64,000 nt of DNA from Acidiflorens sp963847715 (GCA_963847715.1 CAWKAZ010000012.1:1-64000), one strand, 5' to 3'. Positions 43,355 to 53,497 are shown, counted from the first letter of the stretch. Numbers and translations: made by a program. The notes: generated by a model from the letters alone, not told the origin.

Positions 43355-44546
43355 CTATTCTGGTTTCGGTGACACCGGCTCTTCCAACTCGGAGAGCATT
43401 GCGCTCTTAGCCGGATTCTCCTGCTTCCATTGTTGGTGACCACTCGACTCCCTGAGCATTTTGGCAAATCGCCATAGTCTCTGCGGCCACTCCTTATCCA
43501 TACACGGGCGTTCAATCAAAACAAAAAACGCGCCGCAGAGCAGCAGCACTACTGGCAGAATTAAGCTTGTCTGGAGAGCGAAGTAGAACCAGAAATTCTG
43601 CCCGATGTGAAGCGGCATGGTCACATGCTTAACGGCATAGATAATCAGTAAGTGGAAGAGATAAATGCTGTAACACATGCCGCCAATATTGGTAATCACC
43701 CGATTGCTAAAAACAGTCGACCAAATGCGTCCTCGAAAAGCAGCCAAATAAAGGGCCACAATCACAAAAGGCAACACGATATGGCCAGCGGTTATCCCGA
43801 GATACCCGACCAGCGGCCACAGACACAGCGCGAGCGCATCCCAAAAGAAGGTGCGCTTCCATTCTCCCTGGTGCGTGACATAAAAATCGCAGACTAGAAA
43901 TCCAGCGAGGAAAAACGGCAGATAGTATGCGATGGTGTAATGAAAATGAACTGAGTTGTAGAGTGGAAGGCTGACGATGCCCGAGCCCAGTATCAATGCC
44001 GCAATGACCGTGCGGCGTAACCAGGCGCCGCCAATCGCAAACAGTCCAGCTAGCAGCGGAACCAGCAGATAAAACTGAATCTCCACTTCCAGGGACCAGG
44101 CGACGCCGTTCACGGCTTTTTCAAATGCGCCGAAAATCAGGTTGTGGAGGTAGAAAAAACTCGCCGCCACGTGTGGTGCCATGTCGCCGAGTGGCCGTCT
44201 CGCCGTGACCCACTGTGACGCAGCCCACACGAACAGACTGATAAAGTAGGGCGGCTCCACGCGTGAGACGGCGCAGGAAGTATTGCTTCAGATTCACAGC
44301 GGGTAGGTTTCGAATACGAGCGGAAGCAAACGGAACGCCCAATATGAACCCGCTAATTGCAAAGAAGAGCTCGACTCCGCGCTTCGGCAAATCGATGTCT
44401 AAAGGCCAGGGAAGGGGAATGGCACTACGCGTCGAAAGAGCAGCATAGACGTGAAAGAGTACAACCCAGACAATGGCTACGAAGCGCAGTCCATCAATCT
44501 GCGGGATGAAGCGGCTTTGTGCGGTGATGCGGCGGAACTGTAACAT
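43355..44546 (-). pseudogene. Acyltransferase 3 (OafA/YrhL-like), frameshifted
   Basis: From ATG 44546 the frame begins with the family opening IPQIDGLRFVAIVWVVLFHVYA, including the conserved His, and the RGVELFFAISGFIL motif. Near 44262, after LRRLTR, the frame shifts; the rest continues to 43355 with the typical VEPPYFISLFVW and eight more membrane spans. Unshifted, about 395 residues. These integral membrane enzymes move acyl groups onto sugars at the cell surface. The stop touches the pyrH stop. Confidence 0.8.
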
Positions 44547-44678
44547 CGGCCAAACCGCGATCAGAATAGCATGGCCTTCCGCCAGCCCCTTAGTCTTTAG
44601 TCTGCTGCCGAACCGCAAGGGAAACTGAGGCGGTTTATAATCGAACGTTCTGATTCTCACGCATAGGAGCCCCGAGCT

Positions 44679-45251
44679 ATGGCTCATCCTGCCCTGAAGG
44701 ACGTTTTCGCGCAACTCAAGACGCGGATGGATAAAGCGGTGGAAGACTTCCGTCGCGAAATGGCGGCTACCCGCACGGGCCGCGCCAACATCCACATGCT
44801 GGATACGGTATCGGTCGACTACTACGGGACGCAAATGCCGCTCAACCAGATTGCGCAGATTCACGCGCCCGAGCCGCAGATGATCACCGTGCAGCCCTTC
44901 GACACTTCCCAGCTAGCGGTGATTGAGAAGGCCATTCGCGGCGCGGACCTTGGCCTCAATCCCATGAACGACGGGAAGTTGGTACGTGTGCCTGTGCCGG
45001 CGCTCACCGAAGAGCGGCGCAAGGAGATGGTCAAGCACCTGCACCGGATTCTTGAGGAGCATCGCACAGCGGTGCGTAACGTCCGCCGGGATGGCAACGA
45101 GGCCATCAAGAAGGCAATGAAAGACAAGAAAATTTCCGAGGATGACGAAAAGCGGGCGATGGACGAAATCCAGAAACTCACCGACGACGAAATCAAGAAG
45201 ATGGAAGAGATGAGCAAGGGCAAAGAGAAGGAAGTTCTGGAGTTCAAGTAA
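44679..45251 (+). CDS. frr: Ribosome recycling factor
   Basis: 190 residues. RTGRANIHMLDTVSVDYYGTQMPLNQIA and RRKEMVKHLHRILEEHRTAVRNVRRD match Frr, which splits post-termination ribosomes with EF-G. Strong TAGGAG upstream and a TATAAT at 44636-44641. Confidence 0.97.
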   Translation: MAHPALKDVFAQLKTRMDKAVEDFRREMAATRTGRANIHMLDTVSVDYYGTQMPLNQIAQIHAPEPQMITVQPFDTSQLAVIEKAIRGADLGLNPMNDGKLVRVPVPALTEERRKEMVKHLHRILEEHRTAVRNVRRDGNEAIKKAMKDKKISEDDEKRAMDEIQKLTDDEIKKMEEMSKGKEKEVLEFK

Positions 45252-45256
45252 TCTCG

Positions 45257-45335
45257 GTAGAGACGCGGCTTGCCGCGTCTCCCCACCGTATAGGGCATCA
45301 CACCGCGCGAAGTGAGACGGGGCAAGCCTCGTCTC
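45257..45335. repeat. Pair of GAGACG palindromes in opposite orientation
   Basis: 45257-45281 reads GTAGAGACGCGGCTTGCC... and 45314-45335 reads GAGACGGGGCAAGCC..., the reverse orientation. Such inverted pairs recall the BIME arrangement of enterobacterial REPs. Located just behind frr. Confidence 0.75.
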
Positions 45336-45506
45336 GTCACGTCATTATTTTACGGTCACCTTGACCGGTGTCACGATTGCCTCACTATTTCGCGGGACTC
45401 ACCTGAGAAAAACTTGCGGCCTAGGCAACGCGGCGACCTTCGATTCCGTCTGTGTTGAGGTAGAACTTTTTCGGGCGCGTTTTCGGGGAGGAAATTCGTC
45501 CCTGCC

Positions 45507-45536
45507 TTGGACGGTTGTCCATCTCTACCGTATAAT
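45507..45536 (+). promoter_or_regulatory. Promoter upstream of bamA
   Basis: TTGGAC (45507-45512) and a perfect TATAAT (45531-45536), spacer 18. Confidence 0.65.
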
Positions 45537-45553
45537 TACCGTTTTCCTAACTC

Positions 45554-48500
45554 TTGCTTTTCGAGGTAGTTGCGATTCATCGTCGTCATCAGGCTATCCC
45601 TGTGTGCGCTCCGCGAAGCGGCCACGACAAGGGCTCGCGGAGGGACCTATCCGGGTTCCCATCTCCTTTCGCTACAAGGGTTTGGAAGCACAATTCCCTG
45701 TGGAACTGGCTGCTCGGTCTGGCCGCAATTCTGCTACTGACAGCTCCTGTTTTCGGGCAGCAGGACCTGATTGTCGGCATCGCGGTGCACGGCAACCGCC
45801 GCATCCCGGCCGACACGGTCAAAGCCCGCATCTTCAGCAAGGTAGGAGACGTTTACGACTCTGCCGCCATTGAGCGCGATTTCAACGCGCTCTGGAATAC
45901 CGGTTATTTTGAAGACATTCGCTTTGAGCGCGAGCAGAACGAAAAAGGCTGGATCATCCACATTTATCTCAAGGAGCGGCCCACCATCCGCGAGATCAAC
46001 TACATCGGGTTGAATGCAGTTTCGACCAGCGACGTGCTCGACCGTTTCAAAGAGCGCAAGGTCGGACTCTCAGTCGAGAACCAGTACGACCCGACGAAAA
46101 TCAAGAAGGCCGAAGTCACACTGAAGCAACTGCTCGCCGAGCACGGACGCCAATTTGCCACGATCAAAACAGAAAAACGGGATATACCGCCGGCAGCAGT
46201 GGGCATCACGTTTGTGGTCAAAGAGGGGCCGAAGGTGAAGGTGGGAAAAATCCGGTTCCGCGGCAACAAACACATCAATGACCGCACGTTGCGCGCGGCC
46301 ATGAAAAACCTGAAGCCAATTGGTATCCCGCGCTCGATCTTCCTTGAAGACATCTTCTCGAAAACCTACGACGCTACCAAGCTTGAAGAAGACACCGAAC
46401 GGGTGCGTGCCGAGTTCCAAAACCGCGGCTACTTCAAAGTGCTGGTCGACGACCCCAAAACCGAGATACACGACACAGGCCGTACGGGTTTGCATATTCC
46501 GCTGCTGCAGCCGGGGCTGGGCAAGGCCGTCGACATCACCATGCCCATCGAAGAGGGCGATCGCTACCGCCTCGGGACCATCACCTTCAAGAACAATAAA
46601 GCGATTTCGAACGTTGCCGCCCTGCGCAGTCTTTTCCCAATGAAGGACGGCGAGATTTTCAGCCGCGAGAAAGTCGCCAAAGGCCTGGAGAATCTCCGCA
46701 AAGCGTATGGCGAGGCGGGCTACATCAACTTCACGTCGGTTCCCGACACCAAGTTCGACGACGAAAAGAAACTTGTGAATATGGAAATTGATGTGGACGA
46801 GGGCAAGCAGTTCTATGTCCGCCGCATCGAGTTCGCGGGTAACACCACCACCCGTGACAAAGTGATCCGTCGTGAAATCGCGCTCGAAGAAGGGCAGATC
46901 TACAACTCGCGCTTCTGGGAACTGAGTTTGCTGCGCCTGAACCAGTTGGGATACTTCGACCAACTCAAGCCGGACGATCCCAACACGACCGAGCGCCACC
47001 TTGATGAGAAGGCGGGCACGGTCGATCTCACTCTGAAGGTGCATGAAAAGGGCAAGAACAGCATCGGATTGCAAGGCGGCGTCAGCGGCTTGGCCGGCGC
47101 GTTTGTTGGAATCAATTACAGCACGAACAACTTTCTTGGACTGGGCGAGACGCTCTCGGTGCAGGCCAGTTTGGGCAGCTATCAGCGCGACCTGATGTTC
47201 GGATTCACCGAGCCATATCTGTTCGATCGGCCGATCCAGGCGGGCTTTCAGGTTTACACCCGGAAAACCAACTATGACCAGGCGCGGCAGTATGCGATTG
47301 CTACCGGACAGAATCTGAACCTGCCGTCCGTGTATGCGCAGAACCTGCAGAACTATTCGCAGTCGAGTACTGGCTTGAGCGTGACGTTAAGCTATCCGCT
47401 GCATCGTTCGTTTAAGCGTATCGGTATCAGCTACTCGTTTGATCGTTCCTCGCTGGTCGCCGTCAGCAACGCCTCCAAGCTGTTGTTCGAGAATATTAAC
47501 TTCAGCGGCATTTCCGGCCCGAACGCGCTCAACGGCATCATTACCAGCAAGATCACTCCCAGCTTCACGATCAACACGCTGGACGCCGCTTACGCTCCGC
47601 ACCATGGCAAGAGCTTCTTCATTGGCGGAGAATTTGCCGGCATTGGCGGTACGGTGCACACCATCCGGCCGATCGTTCAGTACAAACAGTTTTTCCCGAT
47701 GCAGAAGCGCCGCAACGCGCTCGGCTACAACCTGCAAGCATCGTTTATCACGGGTTTCGGCGGGATCGTTGCACCTCCCTTTGAGCGCGCCTATCTCGGC
47801 GGAGAAAATGACATTCGCGGTTTTGATATCCGCACTATTTCTCCGATCGCCTACTTGCCCAGTGCGCAGACCATCGCCTTGCGAAGCCAGGATGGGAACT
47901 TTGTTCCCGCGAATCCGCATTTCCCGGTGATCTCAAATGGGGCTACATGCACCGCCAACTGCGTCAATATTCCGATTCCGTACCAGCAACTGGTCACTCC
48001 CGGCGGCGACCTGAGTATGAATGGCAACCTCGAGTACCGCATTACGATTGCCGGGCCCGTGGCCATTGCGCCGTTTGTGGATCTTGGAGTCGATCCCATC
48101 CTGCGCACGTCGCAATTGCAGATCAATCCGACCCAGTACCAAACCCTGGCGAACACATTCTTCGGCTGCCCCACACCCCCCAGTCCGGCGAATGGATACA
48201 CCTGCAGCGGTGGTGCACAGATCGGCGGCATTCCGAAATACCTCAAGCCTGTGCCGGGTACGAACTGGGTTCCACGCATGTCGACTGGACTCGAGTTGCA
48301 GACGATGCTCCCCATCGTCAATGCGCCTTTCCGTATTTACTATGCGTTCAACGCACTGCGCCTCGATGGCAGCGCCGCGCCGCCCATTCAGATCACGCGC
48401 CAGATGTTCCCGTGTCCAGTGGCGGGGGTTGCGGGTTGCGCCGACTACGCTGCTGGTAACTACACCTACGCCCTGACGAAGGCGACGCTCGGTTCCAAGT

Positions 48501-48556
48501 ACACCCTTCTGGAACCACGGAAGACTTTCCGCTTCTCCGTAGCCACAACGTTCTAA
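45554..48556 (+). CDS. bamA: Outer-membrane assembly factor BamA
   Basis: Up to 1000 residues; the true start is uncertain (TTG 45554 or a later codon), because the signal peptide lies at about 49-69 (LWNWLLGLAAILLLTAPVFG). Five POTRA-like repeats follow (about 70-500: for example VGIAVHGNRRI, VGKIRFRGNKHIND, LGTITFKNNKAIS, VRRIEFAGNTTTRD). The C-terminal barrel has the YLGGENDIRGFD motif of the lid-lock loop, and the protein ends with Phe, the insertion signal. It inserts beta-barrel proteins. Extra Cys-containing loops (CTANC, FFGCPTPP) lie in the last third. Confidence 0.93.
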   Translation: MLFEVVAIHRRHQAIPVCAPRSGHDKGSRRDLSGFPSPFATRVWKHNSLWNWLLGLAAILLLTAPVFGQQDLIVGIAVHGNRRIPADTVKARIFSKVGDVYDSAAIERDFNALWNTGYFEDIRFEREQNEKGWIIHIYLKERPTIREINYIGLNAVSTSDVLDRFKERKVGLSVENQYDPTKIKKAEVTLKQLLAEHGRQFATIKTEKRDIPPAAVGITFVVKEGPKVKVGKIRFRGNKHINDRTLRAAMKNLKPIGIPRSIFLEDIFSKTYDATKLEEDTERVRAEFQNRGYFKVLVDDPKTEIHDTGRTGLHIPLLQPGLGKAVDITMPIEEGDRYRLGTITFKNNKAISNVAALRSLFPMKDGEIFSREKVAKGLENLRKAYGEAGYINFTSVPDTKFDDEKKLVNMEIDVDEGKQFYVRRIEFAGNTTTRDKVIRREIALEEGQIYNSRFWELSLLRLNQLGYFDQLKPDDPNTTERHLDEKAGTVDLTLKVHEKGKNSIGLQGGVSGLAGAFVGINYSTNNFLGLGETLSVQASLGSYQRDLMFGFTEPYLFDRPIQAGFQVYTRKTNYDQARQYAIATGQNLNLPSVYAQNLQNYSQSSTGLSVTLSYPLHRSFKRIGISYSFDRSSLVAVSNASKLLFENINFSGISGPNALNGIITSKITPSFTINTLDAAYAPHHGKSFFIGGEFAGIGGTVHTIRPIVQYKQFFPMQKRRNALGYNLQASFITGFGGIVAPPFERAYLGGENDIRGFDIRTISPIAYLPSAQTIALRSQDGNFVPANPHFPVISNGATCTANCVNIPIPYQQLVTPGGDLSMNGNLEYRITIAGPVAIAPFVDLGVDPILRTSQLQINPTQYQTLANTFFGCPTPPSPANGYTCSGGAQIGGIPKYLKPVPGTNWVPRMSTGLELQTMLPIVNAPFRIYYAFNALRLDGSAAPPIQITRQMFPCPVAGVAGCADYAAGNYTYALTKATLGSKYTLLEPRKTFRFSVATTF

Positions 48557-48695
48557 TAGCGACATTCCGAATACCACGAACGACACCAGGGATCACGAAG
48601 ACCGGGCTAAGGAGCCTATGCGCTCCGGTGGCAACGGTGGCGGGAAGCCAAGGGTTGATGCTACCTTGCTAGGCACATCCAACTCTGGAGGGATT

Positions 48696-49265
48696 ATGAC
48701 GAAAAGAATCTGTGGGGTGATTCTCGTTCTTGGGATCTGTGCCGTGCTTGTCTCCGCTCAGGATGCGATGAAGAAAGATACGCCGCCGAAACCTGCCGCC
48801 GGGCCGTCTCAGGTTCTGCTGGAAAACTGGAATGATGTCGGTCGCAAGCTGATCGCGATGGCGGAGGATTTTCCCGAAGACAAATACGATTTCAAACCGA
48901 CGCCAGCGCAACGCACTTTTGCGGAACAGCTTCTGCACGCCGCGAACGCCAACTACTACTTCACGAATCCGGCGATGGGGATGAAACCGCCTGCGGAGGA
49001 AGATCCGAAGCGCGAGGCGTACAAGACGAAAGCCTCTGTGGTCGAGTTTGTGAAGAAGTCGTTTGCCGATGGCGCCGCCGCGATCAAGCAGAAGGGCGAC
49101 AAAGGGATGAACGATCTGTTGGTGGATCCGTTTGCCAATCAGCAGATTCGCGTCTCGGACATGGCGTGGGGCCTGCTCGAACACTCTGGCGAACATTACG
49201 GACAACTGGTGGTCTATTACCGCGTTGCGGGATTGGTGCCGCCAGAATCACGTCCCAAAAAATAG
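48696..49265 (+). CDS. Secreted DinB-like four-helix protein
   Basis: 189 residues from ATG 48696 (GGAGGG upstream). Signal peptide 1-21. The mature part is a DinB fold: WNDVGRKLIAMAEDFPEDKYDFKPTPAQRTFAEQLLHAANANYYF with a metal-type His, and the last His in EHSGEHYGQLVVYYR. DinB proteins are often thiol-dependent metalloenzymes; periplasmic forms are frequent in Acidobacteria. Role unknown. Confidence 0.86.
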   Translation: MTKRICGVILVLGICAVLVSAQDAMKKDTPPKPAAGPSQVLLENWNDVGRKLIAMAEDFPEDKYDFKPTPAQRTFAEQLLHAANANYYFTNPAMGMKPPAEEDPKREAYKTKASVVEFVKKSFADGAAAIKQKGDKGMNDLLVDPFANQQIRVSDMAWGLLEHSGEHYGQLVVYYRVAGLVPPESRPKK

Positions 49266-49319
49266 TTGACTGAAAAAGTGACGGTCAGCTGCAGCGCCTG
49301 CGCTGATACCATACCCTTC

Positions 49320-50390
49320 GTGTGCCCGTGGCTTGACGTCCGCGACCTGACCATTGAGTTTCCGCAGGCCCGTGCTGCGCGGCGGAACTCGGCTGCCACC
49401 TTCGCCGCAGTACGCAATTTGTCATTCTCCATCGCACGCGGCGAGGTTCTTGGGCTGGTAGGGGAATCCGGTTCGGGAAAATCACTTACTTCGCTGGCCA
49501 TCATGGGCCTGCTTCCGCCATCGGCAGCGGTCCGAGGCGAGATCGCGTTTCAGAATGGGGACGGCGTCCTGTCGTCGCTCTCCAGCCTGCCGATTGACCA
49601 AATGCGTCAACTTCGCGGCTCGCAGATTGCGATGATTTTCCAGGAGCCGATGACGGCCCTGAACCCGGTCATGCGAGTTGGCGACCAGATCGCCGAAGCC
49701 GTGCTCGCTCACCATGGCGTGTCAAAGACCGAGGCGCGGCGCCGGGCTGTAGAGGGCATGCGCGAGGTTGCGATTTCCGATCCCGAGCAGCGCGCTCGCA
49801 GCTATCCGCATCAACTCTCCGGAGGCATGCGGCAGCGCGTCATGATCGCCATGGCCATCGTGAACCGTCCGCAACTACTCATTGCCGACGAGCCCACCAC
49901 CGCGCTCGATGTCACCATCCAGCAACAGATTCTCGACCTGCTCAACGATCTGCGTCACAAGTTTGGATTGGCGATGTTGTTTATCTCGCACGATCTTGCT
50001 GTCGTGTCGCACGTCGCGGATCGTGTTGCCGTGATGTATGCCGGCAATCTCGTTGAGCTGGGCGAGAAGGCCGACATTTTTCGGGCGGCCGCGCATCCTT
50101 ACACGCAGGGACTGCTGCGCGCGATTCCCACTCTGGCTACTGATCGCTCGCAACCCCTCGCGACGATTGACGGCACGGTTCCATCCATCGGACAACTTCC
50201 AGGCGGATGCCCGTTCGAACCGCGCTGCGCTTACCGGGTGGCGGCCTGTGCCGTTGAATTGCCGCCGCTAGTCGAGGTTGGCGCCGGGGCACTGGGCGCG
50301 ATGCCCGGTTGTGAACTCGCGCGCAACCCGATAAACAAATCTGATAGAAATAGACGCCATGGGTACCAACCGCCTCGAGGCTTTCAGTGA
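49320..50390 (+). CDS. OppD/DppD-type ABC transporter ATP-binding protein
   Basis: About 356 residues from GTG 49320; a TTG at 49266 directly after the DinB stop is an alternative. Walker A GESGSGKS, signature LSGGMRQR, Walker B LLIADEPTTALDV, switch His in ISHDLAV, and the oligopeptide C-terminal extension GCPFEPRCAYR with cysteines. Energises peptide import, but no permease or binding protein lies beside it. The end overlaps the next gene by 32 bases. Confidence 0.88.
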   Translation: MCPWLDVRDLTIEFPQARAARRNSAATFAAVRNLSFSIARGEVLGLVGESGSGKSLTSLAIMGLLPPSAAVRGEIAFQNGDGVLSSLSSLPIDQMRQLRGSQIAMIFQEPMTALNPVMRVGDQIAEAVLAHHGVSKTEARRRAVEGMREVAISDPEQRARSYPHQLSGGMRQRVMIAMAIVNRPQLLIADEPTTALDVTIQQQILDLLNDLRHKFGLAMLFISHDLAVVSHVADRVAVMYAGNLVELGEKADIFRAAAHPYTQGLLRAIPTLATDRSQPLATIDGTVPSIGQLPGGCPFEPRCAYRVAACAVELPPLVEVGAGALGAMPGCELARNPINKSDRNRRHGYQPPRGFQ

Positions 50391-50928
50391 CGGAGTGATC
50401 GCCGTCATCATTACGATCATGGTCCTAGAGCTGAAGGTGCCGCGCGACACCACGCTCACAGCTTTACGCAGTCTGGCTCCGCAGTTTCTCAGCTATCTCC
50501 TCAGCTTCCTCGTGGTGGCGATCATGTGGGTGAATCACCATCACATGCTGCATTCCGCGCGCCGCGCCGACGCCCGCCTGCTTTGGTCGAACAACACGCT
50601 CCTGTTCTGGATGTCGCTCGTGCCGTTCGTCACCGCTTATATGGGTAACAACCCTCACGATCCACGGGCCGTGGCTCTTTACGGACTCGTCCTGGCGCTT
50701 TGCTCGGTCGCGTTCGCTCTGCTGCGGTCGGCGATTGTGCAGCACCATCGAGATGACCCTGAAATGGTTCGCTACCATCGCCGCGTCCAGGCCAAGAACC
50801 TCTATTCGTTGTTTCTCTACGCTGCGTCGGCGCCGCTTGCGTTTGTCGATGTGCGAATTTCGTTTGCCATTTTTGTATTCGTGGCGCTGTCGTATTTTCT
50901 GCCGGAACGCAAACTGGCGGAGACGTAG
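50359..50928 (+). CDS. TMEM175-type potassium channel (DUF1211)
   Basis: 189 residues, six membrane spans. The family filter motif RLEAFSDGVIAVIITIMVLEL is at the N-terminus. Bacterial TMEM175 forms a tetrameric K+ channel. Starts within the preceding gene, so translation may be coupled. Confidence 0.88.
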   Translation: MGTNRLEAFSDGVIAVIITIMVLELKVPRDTTLTALRSLAPQFLSYLLSFLVVAIMWVNHHHMLHSARRADARLLWSNNTLLFWMSLVPFVTAYMGNNPHDPRAVALYGLVLALCSVAFALLRSAIVQHHRDDPEMVRYHRRVQAKNLYSLFLYAASAPLAFVDVRISFAIFVFVALSYFLPERKLAET

Positions 50929-51021
50929 ACTTCAAGTCACTCGGACCTCCCAGTGCGACGCGGCTCCGCCCACTAGCTGGTCTCGTCGTTTTAGCTCCAA
51001 AGAAGCTATAATCCTCCCTTT

Positions 51022-51777
51022 GTGCGTATCCTTCTTCTTAGCGACATTCACAGCAACCTCGAAGCGCTCGACTCCTGTCTAGCGGCGGCTCCTGCCCATG
51101 ACCTCGTCGTGAATCTCGGTGACACGGTCGGATACGGTGGTAATCCCAACGAAGTGATTTCGAAAGCGCAGTCGATGGGGCACGTGTTCGTCCGGGGCAA
51201 TCATGACAAAGCGGTCAGCGGCCTTATGGATCTTGAGGAATTCAACCCCGTCGCAGGTCTGGCCACGCTGTGGACCCGCGAACAACTGACGAAAAAGAAC
51301 CTGGAATGGCTTCGTTCTCTGCCGCAAGGTCCCATCCACCTCGACGAAATTCCGGGCGTTCAGTTTGTGCACGGCTCCGCGCTCGACGAAGACGAATATA
51401 TGGTCAGCGCCAGAGACGCGATCGCGCCGCTGATTACCAATCCTATCCCGGTGACTTTTTTCGGGCACACTCATCTGCAGGGCGGATTCGTGCTCTCGGG
51501 CGAGATCAGCGAAGCTTACCGTCCGGGATACCGCACGGTAGGACAGCCGGAGTCGTCGGACTGGCCGCTGCGAAAGGATCGCCGTTATCTCATCAACCCC
51601 GGCTCAGTGGGCCAGCCCCGCGATGGAGATTGGCGGGCCGCTTTTGCCGTGTTCGACACCGAAGCCTGGATCGTCACGTTCTATCGCGTGCCTTACAATC
51701 TGCGCGTGGCCCAGGAAAAGATACTGGCCGCAAATCTGCCGCAGCGGCTGGCCACGAGACTCGCAACGGGAAGATAG
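51022..51777 (+). CDS. Calcineurin-like metallophosphoesterase (YfcE-type)
   Basis: 251 residues from a GTG start. All metal motifs are visible: SDIHSNLEAL (8-17), NLGDTVGYG, VRGNHDKA, and FFGHTHLQGG with NPGSVGQPRDGD. Group similar to YfcE phosphodiesterases. A TATAAT lies at about 51008 just upstream, so the leader is short. Confidence 0.9.
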   Translation: MRILLLSDIHSNLEALDSCLAAAPAHDLVVNLGDTVGYGGNPNEVISKAQSMGHVFVRGNHDKAVSGLMDLEEFNPVAGLATLWTREQLTKKNLEWLRSLPQGPIHLDEIPGVQFVHGSALDEDEYMVSARDAIAPLITNPIPVTFFGHTHLQGGFVLSGEISEAYRPGYRTVGQPESSDWPLRKDRRYLINPGSVGQPRDGDWRAAFAVFDTEAWIVTFYRVPYNLRVAQEKILAANLPQRLATRLATGR

Positions 51778-51818
51778 GCCGCGGCGAGACGTTTTTGCGT
51801 TCGTTGTAAACTCAGTGC

Positions 51819-52274
51819 ATGCCTCGCTCCTCTGATTCCAGCAATCTTTTTTCAGCGTCAAAGTCCGCCGTTCCCGCCATTACTGCTCACGTGGATGGCG
51901 GCGCGCGCGGTAATCCGGGGCCGGCTGGCTATGGTGTTGCGATCAGCGATGCGTCCGGAAAGCCGGTTGCGGAGCTCAGCGAATATCTCGGCCACCGCAC
52001 CAACAACTACGCTGAATATCAGGGACTGCTCGCCGCGCTTCGCTATGCCGCGGAAAATCAGATCAAAGCGTTGAAGGTCGTTAGCGATTCCGAACTGATG
52101 GTTCGGCAGATGAAAGGCATCTACAAGGTGCGTCATCCAGAATTACGCAAGCTTTACGATCAGGCGCAGCAATTAGTGCGAGGGCTGGAGCATTTCGAAA
52201 TCCGGCACGCGATGCGCGAACAAAACCAGATTGCGGATCGGCTGGCGAACGAAGCGATGGACAGAGGGAAATAG
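51819..52274 (+). CDS. RNase HI-like protein
   Basis: 151 residues. Catalytic acids: Asp in AHVDGGARGNPGPAGYG, Glu in NNYAEYQGLLAAL, Asp in VVSDSELMVRQMKG, Asp in NQIADRLANEA. Short, without a hybrid-binding domain; this RnhA-like group lies apart from E. coli RNase HI and cuts RNA in RNA-DNA hybrids. Ends at a GTTTCA array. Confidence 0.92.
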   Translation: MPRSSDSSNLFSASKSAVPAITAHVDGGARGNPGPAGYGVAISDASGKPVAELSEYLGHRTNNYAEYQGLLAALRYAAENQIKALKVVSDSELMVRQMKGIYKVRHPELRKLYDQAQQLVRGLEHFEIRHAMREQNQIADRLANEAMDRGK

Positions 52275-52358
52275 GTTTCAAGGTTGCAGGGTTTCAAGGT
52301 TTCAAAGTAACGACGATCTGGTCTGAAGCGGGTGTGAAACTTTGAAACTTTGAAACCT
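52273..52358. repeat. Inverted-repeat array of GTTTCA units behind the RNase H gene
   Basis: Left arm 52273-52308, right arm 52333-52358. It begins within the stop codon of the RNase gene and stops nine bases short of the convergent gene's stop. Confidence 0.83.
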
Positions 52359-52366
52359 GGTTCCTC

Positions 52367-52816
52367 TCATTCGCCGGACGAGTGGTCGTGGATAATTCTC
52401 CATCTATCGGGAAACTTGCGGAAGATCAGCGTGAACAGGCCGTGCGGCGTCTTGCCATCGGACATGGTCAGATGAAATTCGCCGCGCACGAAAGCCGTTT
52501 CAGAGCCCAGTGCTTCGATCCGTAGGTTGGTGAATTCCAGCTTGCCCATTTCATGTCCCGCGCCCTGATAGTTTTTCTTATAGCGATCGAGCGCGGCCTG
52601 CCAGCCCTTCGATTCGTGGGCTCCCGAGAAGAACGTGAGCTCGGGCGAGTTCCAATATCCTGCCATGAAGGCTTCCAGGTTTTGTTGATTCCAGGCTGTC
52701 TGCTGATCCTCGATCACTTTGCGGATCGAAGTGCGCGCGGTGTCGCTAGAGTCTTGCCCAAAGCCTGAGATGGATATTGCGGCTATCAAGCCGATCAGCA
52801 AAGCGAAATCTCGCAT
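52367..52816 (-). CDS. Secreted SnoaL/DUF4440-like protein
   Basis: 149 residues with signal peptide 1-20 (cleavage after ISGFG). The NTF2-like cone fold is seen in RTSIRKVIEDQQTAWNQQNLEAFMAGYW and the closing GLFTLIFRKFPDRWRIIHDHSS. These proteins range from enzymes to binding proteins; no residue decides. Confidence 0.85.
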   Translation of the reverse strand: MRDFALLIGLIAAISISGFGQDSSDTARTSIRKVIEDQQTAWNQQNLEAFMAGYWNSPELTFFSGAHESKGWQAALDRYKKNYQGAGHEMGKLEFTNLRIEALGSETAFVRGEFHLTMSDGKTPHGLFTLIFRKFPDRWRIIHDHSSGE

Positions 52817-52900
52817 CGTGCCTCCGGGAACATCACGTAGGCATCATATCGTTTCGGATTTCTTGGTGGGGTGAAAAGACGAACGGATTCGTGGCGTGCA

Positions 52901-52962
52901 GCCCCTAAAGGGGCATCGTACTTTTGCCCCGTAGCGGCATCGCTGAAGCGATGCCCTGATAC
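52901..52962. repeat. Composite palindromic repeat, copy 2
   Basis: GCCCCTAAAGGGGCATC (52901-52917) and GCATCGCTGAAGCGATGC (52937-52954) with CTGATAC following, the same order and spacing as at 7955. Confidence 0.75.
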
Positions 52963-53014
52963 GAAGCTTTTAGAACTGACAGCAGAGGGATGAACTAAGA
53001 GCGGACAGCTGCCC

Positions 53015-53497
53015 TTACGCGCGGCCTTTCTTCGTTGCGGTCGCCGCCTTCACTTTCACTGTTTCCCACGGGCGCTTCGGACGATCGACTTCCGGTTTGT
53101 CGCGATCCTTGATGCGATCGTACTGGTATGACTCGCTCACCGTTCCGAGCGATTCGTTATATAGGCTAGGGATTCCCAGCGCCTCTTTCAATTCTTCAGA
53201 AAACTGTTGCAGCGCCTTCAGATGGTCGGCCGTCGCCGGAACTTCGGTTTTTGTCGTCTTCAGAAACTGCTGGTACCCGCGATTGACCAGCTTTGAAATT
53301 TCGCTGCCAATCATGTATCCGGGATAGGCAAAGATTTTCACGCCGCCATCCTCGGTCTTCTGGATTGCCGCCGAGCAGTTGTACTTCTTCAAAAACACGC
53401 GGGTTTGTGCGCCGGGAGCTTCAATCAGGTCAAAGCCATGCTCTTTAAGCCAGGCCACCGCGTCTTCGTAGGTTCGCTGTTCCACTTTTGCTGTCAT
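53015..53497 (-). CDS. Conserved hypothetical protein, 160 residues
   Basis: Soluble, with an N-terminal alpha/beta part (YEDAVAWLKEHGFDLIEAPGAQTRVFLKKYNCSAAIQ) and a KIFAYPGYMIG motif; the C-terminus is a Lys-rich basic tail with Ala/Lys/Thr repeats, suggesting nucleic-acid contact. I recognise no family. Confidence 0.65.
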   Translation of the reverse strand: MTAKVEQRTYEDAVAWLKEHGFDLIEAPGAQTRVFLKKYNCSAAIQKTEDGGVKIFAYPGYMIGSEISKLVNRGYQQFLKTTKTEVPATADHLKALQQFSEELKEALGIPSLYNESLGTVSESYQYDRIKDRDKPEVDRPKRPWETVKVKAATATKKGRA

